Assembly: GCA_902799765.1 (NCBI GenBank)
Contig: CADCBZ010000027.1
Coordinates: 1 to 49,160 of the forward strand
DNA length: 49,160 nt
Reading direction: 5' to 3'
Source: an uncultured Prevotellaceae bacterium
Lineage (GTDB): Bacteria > Bacteroidota > Bacteroidia > Bacteroidales > Bacteroidaceae
The notes beneath the pieces are model-generated. The model saw only the letters and a program-made list of their open reading frames with translations. It did not search any database and had not been told where the DNA came from. Every line of letters begins with the position of its first letter. The first letter of the stretch is position 1. The position numbers and the translations under genes were made by a program. Below are positions 15,880-24,504 of the stretch, piece after piece.

Positions 15880-16755
15880 ATGAAACAGTTTTTTGTCTTA
15901 CTATTCTGTCTAATAGCCTTTATGGCAAATGGACAATCACAATCTAAGTCCTCAATCGTCAAATTGAAAAATGGTACAGAACTCAAGGGAGTTGTCAAAT
16001 CTATTGACCCGATGAATGCTATGGTTCTTTTCGTTGGTGGAGTAGAGACAACCATCCAAATGACAGATGTATTACGGGTGGAAGAGGATACTCAACCTTC
16101 AGCTTCAGAAACTGATGAAAATAAAACTTCTAATAGTATATCGGATGATCTTTTAAATCAGAAATTAGTTGTAACAGACTTTGCCGATTATCCAGAATCA
16201 ATATATTTTCAAATAGGCCCAGAGCTAATCAAGATGATACTTGTAAGGGGTGGAGATATGAATATGGGTTATGATGGTAAAGGAAGTCTGTCAATGAATA
16301 GTGAGCCATTACACAAAGTTACGGTTACTTCATTTTATCTGAGCGAAACTTTTGTCACTTCTAAAGTATATCAGGAAGTAACAAATAAGAATAGTATAAA
16401 TAATTTTTATATAGCAGTAACATGGAGTAAAGCAGACGGACTTGTTAAGGAAATTGCTAAAAAAGTTGGATTACCTGTGAGATTGCCGACAGAAGTAGAA
16501 TGGGAATATGCAGCATTCTCACCCGTACAGAATATTCTATTTTCTGTTTGTAAAGACTTTGAATATTGCTTAGATCTTTATAAAAAATATCAACCTGGTT
16601 ACGCTATTGATCCAACAGGCTCAGTTAAAGGCAGTAATTATAATCATGTGCGCAGAGCTTTTGACCGTCCAGATGGAAAACTTGATAGGTCACCTGAGTC
16701 TGGAGGTGCTTGCTTCCGTTTGGCAATAAAAGCAAAAGATATCATTATTAAGTAG
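15880..16755 (+). CDS. Exported SUMF1/FGE-like domain protein
   Basis: 291 aa. The signal peptide ends FMANGQSQSK (Gln exposed). Residues about 25-65 form a small beta domain (VKLKNGTELKGVVKSIDP...TTIQMTDVLRVEE). From about 115 on, a formylglycine-generating-enzyme-like fold is seen: MILVRGGDMNMGYD, HKVTVTSFYLSETFVTSKVY and the hallmark PVRLPTEVEWEYAA. The usual RGGSW stretch is replaced by a degenerate one, and I do not see the two catalytic Cys of true FGE. A binding or structural role is more likely than sulfatase maturation. The gene is clearly AT-rich relative to its neighbours, stands alone, and ends at a hairpin, suggesting acquisition. Confidence 0.75.
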   Translation: MKQFFVLLFCLIAFMANGQSQSKSSIVKLKNGTELKGVVKSIDPMNAMVLFVGGVETTIQMTDVLRVEEDTQPSASETDENKTSNSISDDLLNQKLVVTDFADYPESIYFQIGPELIKMILVRGGDMNMGYDGKGSLSMNSEPLHKVTVTSFYLSETFVTSKVYQEVTNKNSINNFYIAVTWSKADGLVKEIAKKVGLPVRLPTEVEWEYAAFSPVQNILFSVCKDFEYCLDLYKKYQPGYAIDPTGSVKGSNYNHVRRAFDRPDGKLDRSPESGGACFRLAIKAKDIIIK

Positions 16756-16776
16756 TATAAGTAACAAGGTAAGAAG

Positions 16777-16815
16777 AATCCTCGATCATCATTGATGGTC
16801 GAGGATTTCTTGTCT
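16777..16815 (+). terminator. Long hairpin terminator between convergent genes
   Basis: AATCCTCGATCATC pairs with GATGGTCGAGGATT over 14 bp (one G-T pair) around ATT, followed by TCTTGTCT. The tail is weak in T, but the stem lies just after the SUMF1-like stop and before the convergent GT87 stop. Confidence 0.75.
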
Positions 16816-16833
16816 AGTACCCCTTTAGTCGCT

Positions 16834-18009
16834 TTAAGTTTTTTGCGCGATGGCCTGATAATCCTTGGTGATGATCTCATAGCATAGCTTCAGCCAGATA
16901 AGAGTGACAGGAAGTGCTTTCAGTGCATAAGGCTGAACCCACTCTTTTTTTAGGTAGGCAGGGAAGAGATCGCTAGGTGATAGACTCGATAGAATGAATA
17001 CAAATACCATCAAGGCAATATCCCAATCCGTGCGCTGCCAAGGGGCTGCGGTGTACCAAATTACAATACCCACGAAAGGAATGATGTAACCGCTCGACTC
17101 ACTGCCCGTAGAGAACAATACTACAAACATCAGTACGGAAGCTAACAGCGTTTGGCGGAATGCCACGTGGCGGTATTGTGAGAACCGCAGGTAAGGCAGG
17201 GCGAACAGCACCAAGCCTGGCACGATGAGCCACAGGTCGCTGAAAGCCAGTCCTGTAGTGCGATGCACCAAGCCTAACAGGGATATGTTCTGGGCGATGG
17301 CATCGGCATTATCGTTATTTTTCTCAATAATATTGATATACCATTCCTGATATTGACTGATGGTATAGTCAGGGCCATGGAACACCATCGGTGCCACGAA
17401 CATCAGGATTGCCCAGAGGATCAGCGAACCGATGAACTTGCCCTTGTGCTTAGAGAAGAAGAAAAAGGCGAGTCCCACGATACCGTAGAGTTTGACAAAT
17501 GTTCCCAACATAATGAAGAAGGCAGCCCAAAAATCCTTTTCTCTTTCGATACAATAGTAGGTGAGTACGATGATGGCAGCAATGGCGATGTTGAACTGTT
17601 GCATAAAGAGGGCTGTGAGCAGTTCGTGGGCACAGAACCAAAGCAGGAAGATCTGTTGGCGCTGGGTGAACTGCGACCATCGGATAGCCACATATAAAAA
17701 GGCTGTGAGTGCTATCGTCCATGCTAATAGGCCTACGAAATGAGGCACGACAGCAAAGGGCGCAATCACCAGCGAGAAGAACGGGCCATAGTGGTTGACA
17801 TCGAAATACTCTGCGGGGTAGGCTTCATAAAGCGACGTGCCATTGTAAGCATGCCAGAAGGTACCCTTAAAAATAAGGAAGTTGTTACAGCGCTCTGGTT
17901 TCAGTTTTGTGATGGCGCTGACTACGGCCAGCACGAACCATAACCCCATCAGAACGCGATGGTCGCGTAGTAGTGGATGGGCCAGAAAAGCATTGATTTT
18001 ATCTTTCAT
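16834..18009 (-). CDS. GT87 (DUF2029) polyprenyl-linked mannosyltransferase-like membrane protein
   Basis: 391 aa from ATG 18009 (MKDKINAFLAHPLL); the in-frame TTG upstream is less likely. About ten hydrophobic segments, with a first loop holding LKPERCNNFLIFKGTF and HYGPFFSLVIAPFAV, and a middle KLYGIVGLAF, match the GT-C fold GT87/DUF2029 family. Known members transfer mannose from polyprenyl-phosphomannose outside the membrane. Here only a polyprenyl-linked donor can be inferred, consistent with the nearby GtrA/GtrB pair. It is transcribed divergently from the WaaE-like operon, from TATCTTTG at 18036-18043. Confidence 0.82.
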   Translation of the reverse strand: MKDKINAFLAHPLLRDHRVLMGLWFVLAVVSAITKLKPERCNNFLIFKGTFWHAYNGTSLYEAYPAEYFDVNHYGPFFSLVIAPFAVVPHFVGLLAWTIALTAFLYVAIRWSQFTQRQQIFLLWFCAHELLTALFMQQFNIAIAAIIVLTYYCIEREKDFWAAFFIMLGTFVKLYGIVGLAFFFFSKHKGKFIGSLILWAILMFVAPMVFHGPDYTISQYQEWYINIIEKNNDNADAIAQNISLLGLVHRTTGLAFSDLWLIVPGLVLFALPYLRFSQYRHVAFRQTLLASVLMFVVLFSTGSESSGYIIPFVGIVIWYTAAPWQRTDWDIALMVFVFILSSLSPSDLFPAYLKKEWVQPYALKALPVTLIWLKLCYEIITKDYQAIAQKT

Positions 18010-18035
18010 CTTAGTTTTTTCCAATGATTTGTGTG

Positions 18036-18043
18036 CAAAGATA
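18036..18043 (-). promoter_or_regulatory. -7 box for the GT87 gene
   Basis: TATCTTTG on the minus strand, 27 bases before the chosen start. Confidence 0.6.
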
Positions 18044-18087
18044 CAAATAAAATAATAAATATGAATTATGATTTAAGAATATTTTCG

Positions 18088-18095
18088 TATCTTTG
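18088..18095 (+). promoter_or_regulatory. -7 box of a possibly leaderless operon
   Basis: TATCTTTG ends five bases before the ATG at 18101. Transcription would start at or next to that ATG. No ribosome-binding sequence fits in between. Confidence 0.6.
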
Positions 18096-18100
18096 CACCG

Positions 18101-18868
18101 ATGAATGACGAAAACAAGATATCGGTAGTTATCAATACCTATAACGCAGAACGTGATCTGGAACGGGTGTTAGATGCAGTGAAGGACTTTGATGAGGTCC
18201 TAATCTGTGATATGGAGAGTACCGACAAGACCCTTGATATAGCAAAAAAGTACGGTTGTAGGATTGTGACTTTTGAGCGGAAAACATATAACATTGTGGA
18301 GCCAGCCCGAGAGTTTGCTATCCATGAGGCTCGTTTTGACTGGGTGCTGGTGGTGGATGCCGACGAGATCGTGACACCAGAACTAAAGGAGTATCTTTAT
18401 CGGCGAATAAAAGAGGATGACTGCCCCGACGGCCTCTATATCCCACGAAAGAATTATTTTATGGGTCGTTTCATGCGTTGTCATTATCCTGATCATATCC
18501 TACGATTCTTCCGTAAAGACAAGACTCATTGGCCTCCTATTATTCATTGTACGCCTGTGGTTGATGGTCGCGTGGAGAAAATCCCTGCTAAAAACAAGGA
18601 ATTGGCTTTTGAACATCTTGCGAATGACTCCGTGGAAAATATTGTCAATAAGACGAATCAATATACCCGGAACGAGTTGGAGAGGAAACAGCATAAACAC
18701 TACGGGACGATTGCATTCCTTTGGAGACCTTTCTTTCGCTTCTTTAAGGCTTATATCCTGAAGGGAGCGATATTAGATGGTAAACCTGGCTTTATTAAAG
18801 CCATGCTTGAAGGCTATTACCAGTTTATCTTTCTTTCTAAAAAGTACGAAAATACTGAGAATATATGA
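18101..18868 (+). CDS. WaaE/KdtX-like GT2 glycosyltransferase
   Basis: 255 aa. GT2 motifs are ISVVINTYNAERDLERVL, CDMESTDKTLDIAKKYG and VVDADEIVTPEL (DxD-type metal site). HYPDHILRFFRK and the central region resemble LPS-core beta-glucosyltransferases of the WaaE/KdtX group. The C-terminus is basic and aromatic (FLWRPFFRFFKAYILKG), suggesting peripheral membrane binding. It overlaps the acyltransferase gene by ATGA. Together they point to lipid A/core assembly. The exact sugar is unknown. Confidence 0.88.
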   Translation: MNDENKISVVINTYNAERDLERVLDAVKDFDEVLICDMESTDKTLDIAKKYGCRIVTFERKTYNIVEPAREFAIHEARFDWVLVVDADEIVTPELKEYLYRRIKEDDCPDGLYIPRKNYFMGRFMRCHYPDHILRFFRKDKTHWPPIIHCTPVVDGRVEKIPAKNKELAFEHLANDSVENIVNKTNQYTRNELERKQHKHYGTIAFLWRPFFRFFKAYILKGAILDGKPGFIKAMLEGYYQFIFLSKKYENTENI

Positions 18869-19782
18869 GTTACTTTTATTATGGCATTTGTTATTTGATA
18901 TCACTTTTGCCTCTATGGCTTTTGTATATTATTTCAGATGGTTTTTTTGTTTTAATATACTATGTTATAAGATATAGACGTAAATTGGTGAATAAGAACC
19001 TACGTGACTCTTTTCCTAATAAAGACGAAAAAGAAATAAGGGATATCGAAAAAAGATATTACCATTGGTTATGTGATTATGTAGTTGAAACTGTAAAAAT
19101 GACCTCAATGTCACAGAAACAGATACAACGACGGATGCAATTTAAGGGACTTGAAAATGTTGAAGATAGTTTTGCCAATGGTAGACCATGCTCACTTTTT
19201 ATGGGGCATTATTGTAATTGGGAGTGGGTTACATCTCTTCCTTTATGGTTAAAAAGCGGGATATGCGCTCAAATTTATCATCCGTTAGAAAACGAGGCTG
19301 TTGATCGTATGTTCGCTATGTTAAGAACGAGATTTGGTGCAACGAATATAAAAATGGATGATACATTCCGTACAGTTATGACATGGAAGCAACAGTCCCA
19401 AATGAGTATAATTGGCTATATAGCAGATCAGGTGCCTGGTCTCCATAATGTCCATCTCTGGGTGGATTTCTTGAATCATGATACTCCTGTTTTTACAGGT
19501 GCAGAAAGAATCACTAATGTAACAGGTGCAGATGCTTATTTCGCAGTAATGACTCGTCCGAAAAGAGGATATTATGTTTGTGAAATGGTAAAACTAGAAT
19601 TGCCAAATGGTGAATATACTAAGTTCTTTTATACTCGTGAATATTATAGACTTCTCGAACAGTCTATTCAAAAACACCCCGAATTTTGGCTTTGGAGTCA
19701 TAATCGTTGGAAACGGGATAGAAAGGAGTTTAATGAACTCTTTTCTGAGGAAGAACAAAAGAAACGATTAAGTAGATTATAG
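18865..19782 (+). CDS. Lipid A biosynthesis acyltransferase (LpxL/HtrB family)
   Basis: 305 aa. An N-terminal membrane helix (YFYYGICYLISLLPLWLLYI) precedes the acyltransferase domain. The catalytic H-x4-E box is in FMGHYCNWEW (about 113-118). YIADQVPG and FTGAERITN match the substrate-side blocks of LpxL/HtrB. The family adds a secondary acyl chain to lipid A at the inner membrane. The gene is AT-rich, translationally coupled to the WaaE-like transferase, and followed after 14 bases by the first fucosyltransferase. Confidence 0.9.
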   Translation: MSYFYYGICYLISLLPLWLLYIISDGFFVLIYYVIRYRRKLVNKNLRDSFPNKDEKEIRDIEKRYYHWLCDYVVETVKMTSMSQKQIQRRMQFKGLENVEDSFANGRPCSLFMGHYCNWEWVTSLPLWLKSGICAQIYHPLENEAVDRMFAMLRTRFGATNIKMDDTFRTVMTWKQQSQMSIIGYIADQVPGLHNVHLWVDFLNHDTPVFTGAERITNVTGADAYFAVMTRPKRGYYVCEMVKLELPNGEYTKFFYTREYYRLLEQSIQKHPEFWLWSHNRWKRDRKEFNELFSEEEQKKRLSRL

Positions 19783-19796
19783 ATATATATTTAGAT

Positions 19797-20606
19797 ATGA
19801 TATTTGTACACGATACTGGGCGAATGTGTAACAACATCCTTCAATATGCCCATTTGTATGCATGGGGTAGAGAGCATAAACGCAAGACTATGTCAATGCG
19901 TTTCTCTTATAAGTATCCCTATTTTCATATTTGCGATACTCCTCCTCATAATTTATTCACATACCTGATTGCAAAATACGCAGCAAAACTAAAAATAATA
20001 CCTACAGTCAGATTTGATAGAGGTATAGCCGACTACAGTAAAGAGGAGGAACTAATGCTGTCGAAAAATAATGTTTATGTTACTGGATGGTACGCATATT
20101 GGTACGACCTTTTTCTTAAATATAAAGAGGAAATTATTTCTCTTTTCACTTTTCACCAAGAAATTGAAAAACGTGTATCAGAAATAATGGAAAATGATGA
20201 TAATCTTAAATTAGGAATACATATTCGTCGAGGAGATTATGCAACCTTTGAAGGGGGACGTAATTACTTCTCAGATGAGCAATATATGACTTTTATTCAG
20301 AGTTTCTTAAATCTTTACCCAGATAGAAAAGTGAGTATCTATATTTGTGGAAATGATCCTGAATTGAATAAAGATTACTATATCCATTGTTTACCTAATA
20401 GCAATGTTGTCTTTCCGTGTGGCTCACCAGGGGAAGATCTTTGCCTTTTATCTCATTGTGATTACTTGATAGGTGCCCGTAGTACTTTCTCTCTCGTGGC
20501 ATCATTGTATCGAGACATCCCGATCTATTGGATTGAAGATCCTTTAGCAAAATTTACAAAGGAAAGTTTTAGGGATTTTGAGTACTATTTCAAAGATATA
20601 CATTAA
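19797..20606 (+). CDS. GT11 alpha-1,2-fucosyltransferase, AT-rich paralogue
   Basis: 269 aa. It starts MIFVHDTGRMCNNILQYA, equivalent to the G-R-x-x-N-x-x-x-QY start of GT11 enzymes. The GDP-fucose motif HIRRGDY is present (about 141-147), along with YICGNDPEL and the C-terminal STFSLVASLYR...YWIEDP. GT11 enzymes add fucose from GDP-fucose in alpha-1,2 (or 1,3) linkage, often making host-like glycans. It is closely related along its whole length to the gene at 21695, but its base composition is much more AT-rich. Confidence 0.9.
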   Translation: MIFVHDTGRMCNNILQYAHLYAWGREHKRKTMSMRFSYKYPYFHICDTPPHNLFTYLIAKYAAKLKIIPTVRFDRGIADYSKEEELMLSKNNVYVTGWYAYWYDLFLKYKEEIISLFTFHQEIEKRVSEIMENDDNLKLGIHIRRGDYATFEGGRNYFSDEQYMTFIQSFLNLYPDRKVSIYICGNDPELNKDYYIHCLPNSNVVFPCGSPGEDLCLLSHCDYLIGARSTFSLVASLYRDIPIYWIEDPLAKFTKESFRDFEYYFKDIH

Positions 20607-20609
20607 TAT

Positions 20610-21581
20610 ATGCTTTACATTATCAATACAGACTATTTTATGTGCTCTTATATTCTTCAGTCTCTGAAAGACAATAAGAATATAAAATTGATAACGTATA
20701 GAAAGAAAAAGTTGTCTTTATTAGTTAAAGTAAAAAGATATCTACGTTCTTTTTGGTTTAATACCAAAGGGCTTTGGACAACCCTTTTTTATTTTAGTGA
20801 TTTTCTTCAGGAAATAAGTGAAATTGAGGAAAATGACAGAGTATTGTTTTTCTCTTTAGAGAACCTAAAAGATCTGAGGATTTTAGATAAAGAAATTAAG
20901 GCGAAAAGTAAGAGTGTCTTTCTCTGGAATCCTGTTGCCTCTGGTTGCAGAAATATGTATAGCAAGTTGGAATATCGCTATTTCATGCACAGAATCAACA
21001 TGAGAGTTTTTACGTTTGATCCAGAAGATGCCGCATTTTACCGTTTTAACTTAATCAATCAGGTATATCGATATCCTGCTGATATGCTCCCCAAAAGTAA
21101 TAATGATACTCCGAAGAGCGTATTTTATATAGGAAAGGAAAAGAATCGTAGTCGGCTTCTAGCAAATTACGCGCAGATATTTAAGGATGCCGGTTTATTA
21201 TTGAACTGGTATATATTAAAAGATAAACACACAAAGGAACAGAATGTTTTAAGTGACTTATATCATGATACACCGTTAAAATATGATACTGTCCTCTTGA
21301 TGATACAAGAGTCAGATTGTATGTTTGAAATCCTACAAAAGGGCCAAAGTGGGGCAACACTTCGTACAATAGAGGCTATGTTCTTTAAAAAGAAATTATT
21401 GACCAATAATTCTTCTATAAAGGATGTTGATTTCTATGATCCCAATAATATTTTGATTGTATCAGAAAAAACAACTTCTGAAGACGTGAGGGTTTTTATA
21501 AATAAACCATATGTGCCTGTTAGTAAAGATATTGAAGAAAAGTACGATATAAGGAACTGGATAAATCAATTTGTTGAATAG
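20610..21581 (+). CDS. Unrecognised protein in glycan operon, possibly a GT-B glycosyltransferase
   Basis: 323 aa, AT-rich, three bases after the fucosyltransferase stop. It has no signal peptide or membrane helix. Visible features are a Rossmann-like start (MLYIINTDYFMCSYILQSL), a basic region about 28-48 (KKKLSLLVKVKRYLRSF), a mid-protein strand-turn SVFYIGKEKNRSRLL, and a late block GATLRTIEAMFFKKKLLTNN. The last block is like the donor-side region of GT-B enzymes that precedes the sugar-binding Glu. From this and from its position between two fucosyltransferases I infer a glycosyltransferase. I cannot assign a family with certainty. Confidence 0.6.
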   Translation: MLYIINTDYFMCSYILQSLKDNKNIKLITYRKKKLSLLVKVKRYLRSFWFNTKGLWTTLFYFSDFLQEISEIEENDRVLFFSLENLKDLRILDKEIKAKSKSVFLWNPVASGCRNMYSKLEYRYFMHRINMRVFTFDPEDAAFYRFNLINQVYRYPADMLPKSNNDTPKSVFYIGKEKNRSRLLANYAQIFKDAGLLLNWYILKDKHTKEQNVLSDLYHDTPLKYDTVLLMIQESDCMFEILQKGQSGATLRTIEAMFFKKKLLTNNSSIKDVDFYDPNNILIVSEKTTSEDVRVFINKPYVPVSKDIEEKYDIRNWINQFVE

Positions 21582-21649
21582 TTGTCTTAATAAATCTTAA
21601 TTAAATCCCGATAGACCCTATAAATCAACTTATTACAAGTAAAAATCTT

Positions 21650-21657
21650 TATCTTTG
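21650..21657 (+). promoter_or_regulatory. -7 box for the second fucosyltransferase
   Basis: TATCTTTG, 37 bases before the start codon. The 113-bp gap from 21582 otherwise shows no gene. Confidence 0.6.
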
Positions 21658-21694
21658 TTCACGATTTTAATGAAGGAACTAAAAAGTTGAGAAT

Positions 21695-22510
21695 ATGATT
21701 TTCGTACTGGACAAAGGATGCATGGCCAACAACATGCTGCAGTACGGGCATGTGTATGCCTGGGGGCGGGAGCATGGACGCACGACGATGTCAATGCGCT
21801 TTGCCTATAAGTATCCTTGGTTTCAGATCTGTGAGACCCCCCATCATAACTTCATGACCTACCTCTTTGCGAAGTACGGGGCGAAGTTGGGCCTGTTCCC
21901 TACGATACATTTCGATCAGGAAAATGCCGACTATAGCCGCGAGGAACAGCTGATGCTCAACAGCAGGATGATCGTGGTGACGGGCTGGTATGCCCGTTGG
22001 TATGACCTCTTTGAGAAGTATAAGCCTGAGATCAGGGAACTCTTTGCCTTCAACCAGGAGATACTGGGCACCTCGCGCCTGAAGATCGGTGAGGGTAGTG
22101 CCGTGAGAGTGGGCGTCCACGTGAGAAGGGGTGACTATAAGACATTTAAGGATGGCCGCTTCTATTACGACGATGCCCAGTATGTGGGTGTGCTGAAGCA
22201 GTTTAAGACGCTGATGCCTGAGACGAAGCTCAATTTCTTCGTGTGTGGGAATGATCCTGAGTTGAACAGGGATTATTTCCGTAGGGAACTGGAGGATGAG
22301 CTGTGCAAGGTGGATTTTCCTGACGGCAACCCGGCTGAGGATATGTGTCTGCTGTCGCTCTGCGACTGGCTGATCGGGGCGCCGAGCACGTTCTCATTAG
22401 TGGCTGCCATGTATCGTGAGGTGCCGCTCTACTGGATAGAAGATCCCAAAGCCACCCTGACAAAAGAAAATTTCAAAAGCTTTAACGAACTCTTCCGCCA
22501 TATCTATTAA
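21695..22510 (+). CDS. GT11 alpha-1,2-fucosyltransferase, GC-richer paralogue
   Basis: 271 aa. It begins MIFVLDKGCMANNMLQYGHV, has the GDP-fucose box HVRRGDY, then FVCGNDPELN and STFSLVAAMYREVPLYWIEDP. It lines up without large gaps to the gene at 19797; TMSMRF, VTGWYA and the C-terminal STFSLVA block are common to both. It has its own promoter and ordinary chromosomal base composition. Its last bases overlap the convergent phosphotransferase gene by four bases, so the two stop codons interlock. The acceptor glycan is unknown. Confidence 0.9.
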   Translation: MIFVLDKGCMANNMLQYGHVYAWGREHGRTTMSMRFAYKYPWFQICETPHHNFMTYLFAKYGAKLGLFPTIHFDQENADYSREEQLMLNSRMIVVTGWYARWYDLFEKYKPEIRELFAFNQEILGTSRLKIGEGSAVRVGVHVRRGDYKTFKDGRFYYDDAQYVGVLKQFKTLMPETKLNFFVCGNDPELNRDYFRRELEDELCKVDFPDGNPAEDMCLLSLCDWLIGAPSTFSLVAAMYREVPLYWIEDPKATLTKENFKSFNELFRHIY

Positions 22511-24498
22511 GGCATCAGCCGGTCTTCCACCATACGCGACATGTATTGCTGGATGATGGCTTTCAGATCCTGTTCCATCCAAGGCTGGTCGGGCAGTTGC
22601 CCGTTCAGGTTATTCTGCATGAGTGAGTCGGAAAGGGCATAGATACCGATGGTTTTCTCACCGTCGAACTGAAGCACATGTTCTTTTTTCACATACTGAT
22701 AGATACCGTTAAGATAGTTGACGGCCCAGGTTTCTTCTGGTGGCGTGTTGAAGAGGTCGATACCAAAGGCGAAGTAGGGTCTCGGATAGTGGAGCATCCC
22801 CATCACCGTAGGCAGGATGTCGATCTGTTGGGCAATCTTGTCCTGTATCTCAGGGATGCGTGACTGGTTGCCTGGCTCATATATAATAATAGGTGAACAG
22901 AAACCGCCCAGGTCGGTCTGATAGTAGGCATGGTCGGAGAGGTTCGTGTGATCGCTGGTGAGCACGAAGATGGTGTTATGGAACCAAGGCTCGTGGCTGA
23001 CCCGCTCGAAGAACTTACGGATGGCCATGTCGGTATAGCGGATGCACTTGTGGATGATAAGTCCCTCTTCGGGATAGACATCCTGGTATTTTTCGGGCAC
23101 CACATAAGGATGGTGACTGCTCGCCGTGAAGACGGCTGTCATGAAGGGCTCTTTCATCTCCGACATCTTAGCGCCATAGTACTGCAGGAAAGGCTCGTCC
23201 CAGATGGCCCAGGTGCCGTCGAAGTCGTCGTCGTTGCCGAAACGAGAGTCGGCATTGAAGTCCTCACGTCCATAGTACGCCTTGAAGCCTGTAGCATTGG
23301 CGAAGGCCTGGAAGCCCATCGAACCGCGCTGGGCACCATGGAAGAAAGCGGTCTCATAGCCCTCGTTGCCCAACAGGCGGGCGATGCCGCTGACATGGTT
23401 CATGGAGGCTGGCGTCAGGAAGAATGGCTCCACGAACATCGGGATGCTGGAGAGGATGGAGGGCATGCCATCGATGCTCTTCCGACCATTACAGTAGGAA
23501 TGGGTGAAGGTGACGCTGTGGGCGATGAGTGAATCGACGAAGGGGGTATAGCCCTTGTACCTACCACCGTCCAAAGATCTGTTCAGCGCACCGATATACT
23601 CGCGTCCGAAACTCTCAACGATCAGGATGACGACATTCTTCTTGACGAAGGTGGTGTCGCTGTCCACACTGTCGCTGTCCACACTGTCGTTGGTCACGAT
23701 GTCGGGCTGGTGGATCGGACTGTAGATCACCTCCAAGTCCTCCGGATTGAAGTAGTCGGGAACCACGAAGACATCCTTGCCGATGGTGCGATAGAGGGAG
23801 AAGGGGGTGTTGAGCACCAGAGCGGCCTCTATGGGATGATCGGCATACTGATTGGCATTCGAGATGGTGATGGGGCGCACGGCTGTGGTGAAACCGCCTC
23901 GAATGCCCGCCACCGTGAAGGGCGCCACGAAGAGCAGCGACAGGAGCATGGCGACATCATACTGCCACCAGACGTAATGGCGCTGACGGAGACGCGTGGA
24001 ACGATAGAACTTATAGAGTGCCCAGATGATGACACCGAAGATGAAGACGAGGTAGAAGTGGTTTACCAGCTCTTTGAAGAAGATAGAGAGGATGTTGCCC
24101 TCGTTGGAGAACTCGCTGAAGATGGTGGTTGTGGTGCGGCGCATCGTAAAGCGGAAATAGACGGCATCGCAGCAGTTGACGAACAAAGCCAGACCGTTGA
24201 TGCAGAGGAACACCCATTTGCAGACCTGTTGATAGAGGCGTGTCTCCTTCCCGTGCCAGGGCAGGAGCATGAGGAAAATATAGAGACTGTTGGTGATGAG
24301 GATGGCTGAGGTGTCGAACACGAGTCCGCCCATGAACAGCTCTATCAGGTGACCGTAGGTCATGTCAACGGCGAAATACGAGTAGTTGAGCAGCAGATAG
24401 AGGATGCGAGCCAGGAAATAGACCACGTAGGCCAGCATCAGGTTGTAGATGGTGGTTACAAGTGGGGTCAGGAGTAGAAAACTGCGTTTGTTCATCAT
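22507..24498 (-). CDS. LTA-synthase-like membrane phosphotransferase (sulfatase fold), gene A
   Basis: 663 aa. Five hydrophobic segments (about 1-210) are followed by an extracytoplasmic alkaline-phosphatase/sulfatase-fold domain. Metal and nucleophile motifs are VVILIVESFGREYIG (Glu), CNGRKSIDGMPSI (putative Ser nucleophile where many relatives have Thr), SSHHPYVVP, and TSDHTNLSDH. Gram-negative relatives transfer phosphoglycerol or phosphoethanolamine from phospholipids to glycans or lipid A. A short acidic linker after the membrane part repeats VDSD (15-nt tandem repeat at 23656-23699). The gene lies six bases after gene B and is the last of the long leftward operon. Confidence 0.85.
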   Translation of the reverse strand: MMNKRSFLLLTPLVTTIYNLMLAYVVYFLARILYLLLNYSYFAVDMTYGHLIELFMGGLVFDTSAILITNSLYIFLMLLPWHGKETRLYQQVCKWVFLCINGLALFVNCCDAVYFRFTMRRTTTTIFSEFSNEGNILSIFFKELVNHFYLVFIFGVIIWALYKFYRSTRLRQRHYVWWQYDVAMLLSLLFVAPFTVAGIRGGFTTAVRPITISNANQYADHPIEAALVLNTPFSLYRTIGKDVFVVPDYFNPEDLEVIYSPIHQPDIVTNDSVDSDSVDSDTTFVKKNVVILIVESFGREYIGALNRSLDGGRYKGYTPFVDSLIAHSVTFTHSYCNGRKSIDGMPSILSSIPMFVEPFFLTPASMNHVSGIARLLGNEGYETAFFHGAQRGSMGFQAFANATGFKAYYGREDFNADSRFGNDDDFDGTWAIWDEPFLQYYGAKMSEMKEPFMTAVFTASSHHPYVVPEKYQDVYPEEGLIIHKCIRYTDMAIRKFFERVSHEPWFHNTIFVLTSDHTNLSDHAYYQTDLGGFCSPIIIYEPGNQSRIPEIQDKIAQQIDILPTVMGMLHYPRPYFAFGIDLFNTPPEETWAVNYLNGIYQYVKKEHVLQFDGEKTIGIYALSDSLMQNNLNGQLPDQPWMEQDLKAIIQQYMSRMVEDRLMP
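23656..23699. repeat. 15-nt tandem repeat inside phosphotransferase gene A
   Basis: GTCGCTGTCCACACT occurs twice in direct succession, followed by a third diverged unit. It encodes an acidic VDSDS linker between membrane and catalytic domains. Confidence 0.8.
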
Positions 24499-24504
24499 TG
24501 TCTC

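Noticed and set aside
15880-21640. Prophage or integrative element
   Set aside because: AT-rich genes suggest transfer, but there is no integrase, attachment-site repeat, tRNA or phage structural gene.
22930-23532. 200-codon frame antisense to phosphotransferase gene A
   Set aside because: Shadow frame; composition follows the opposite-strand codons.
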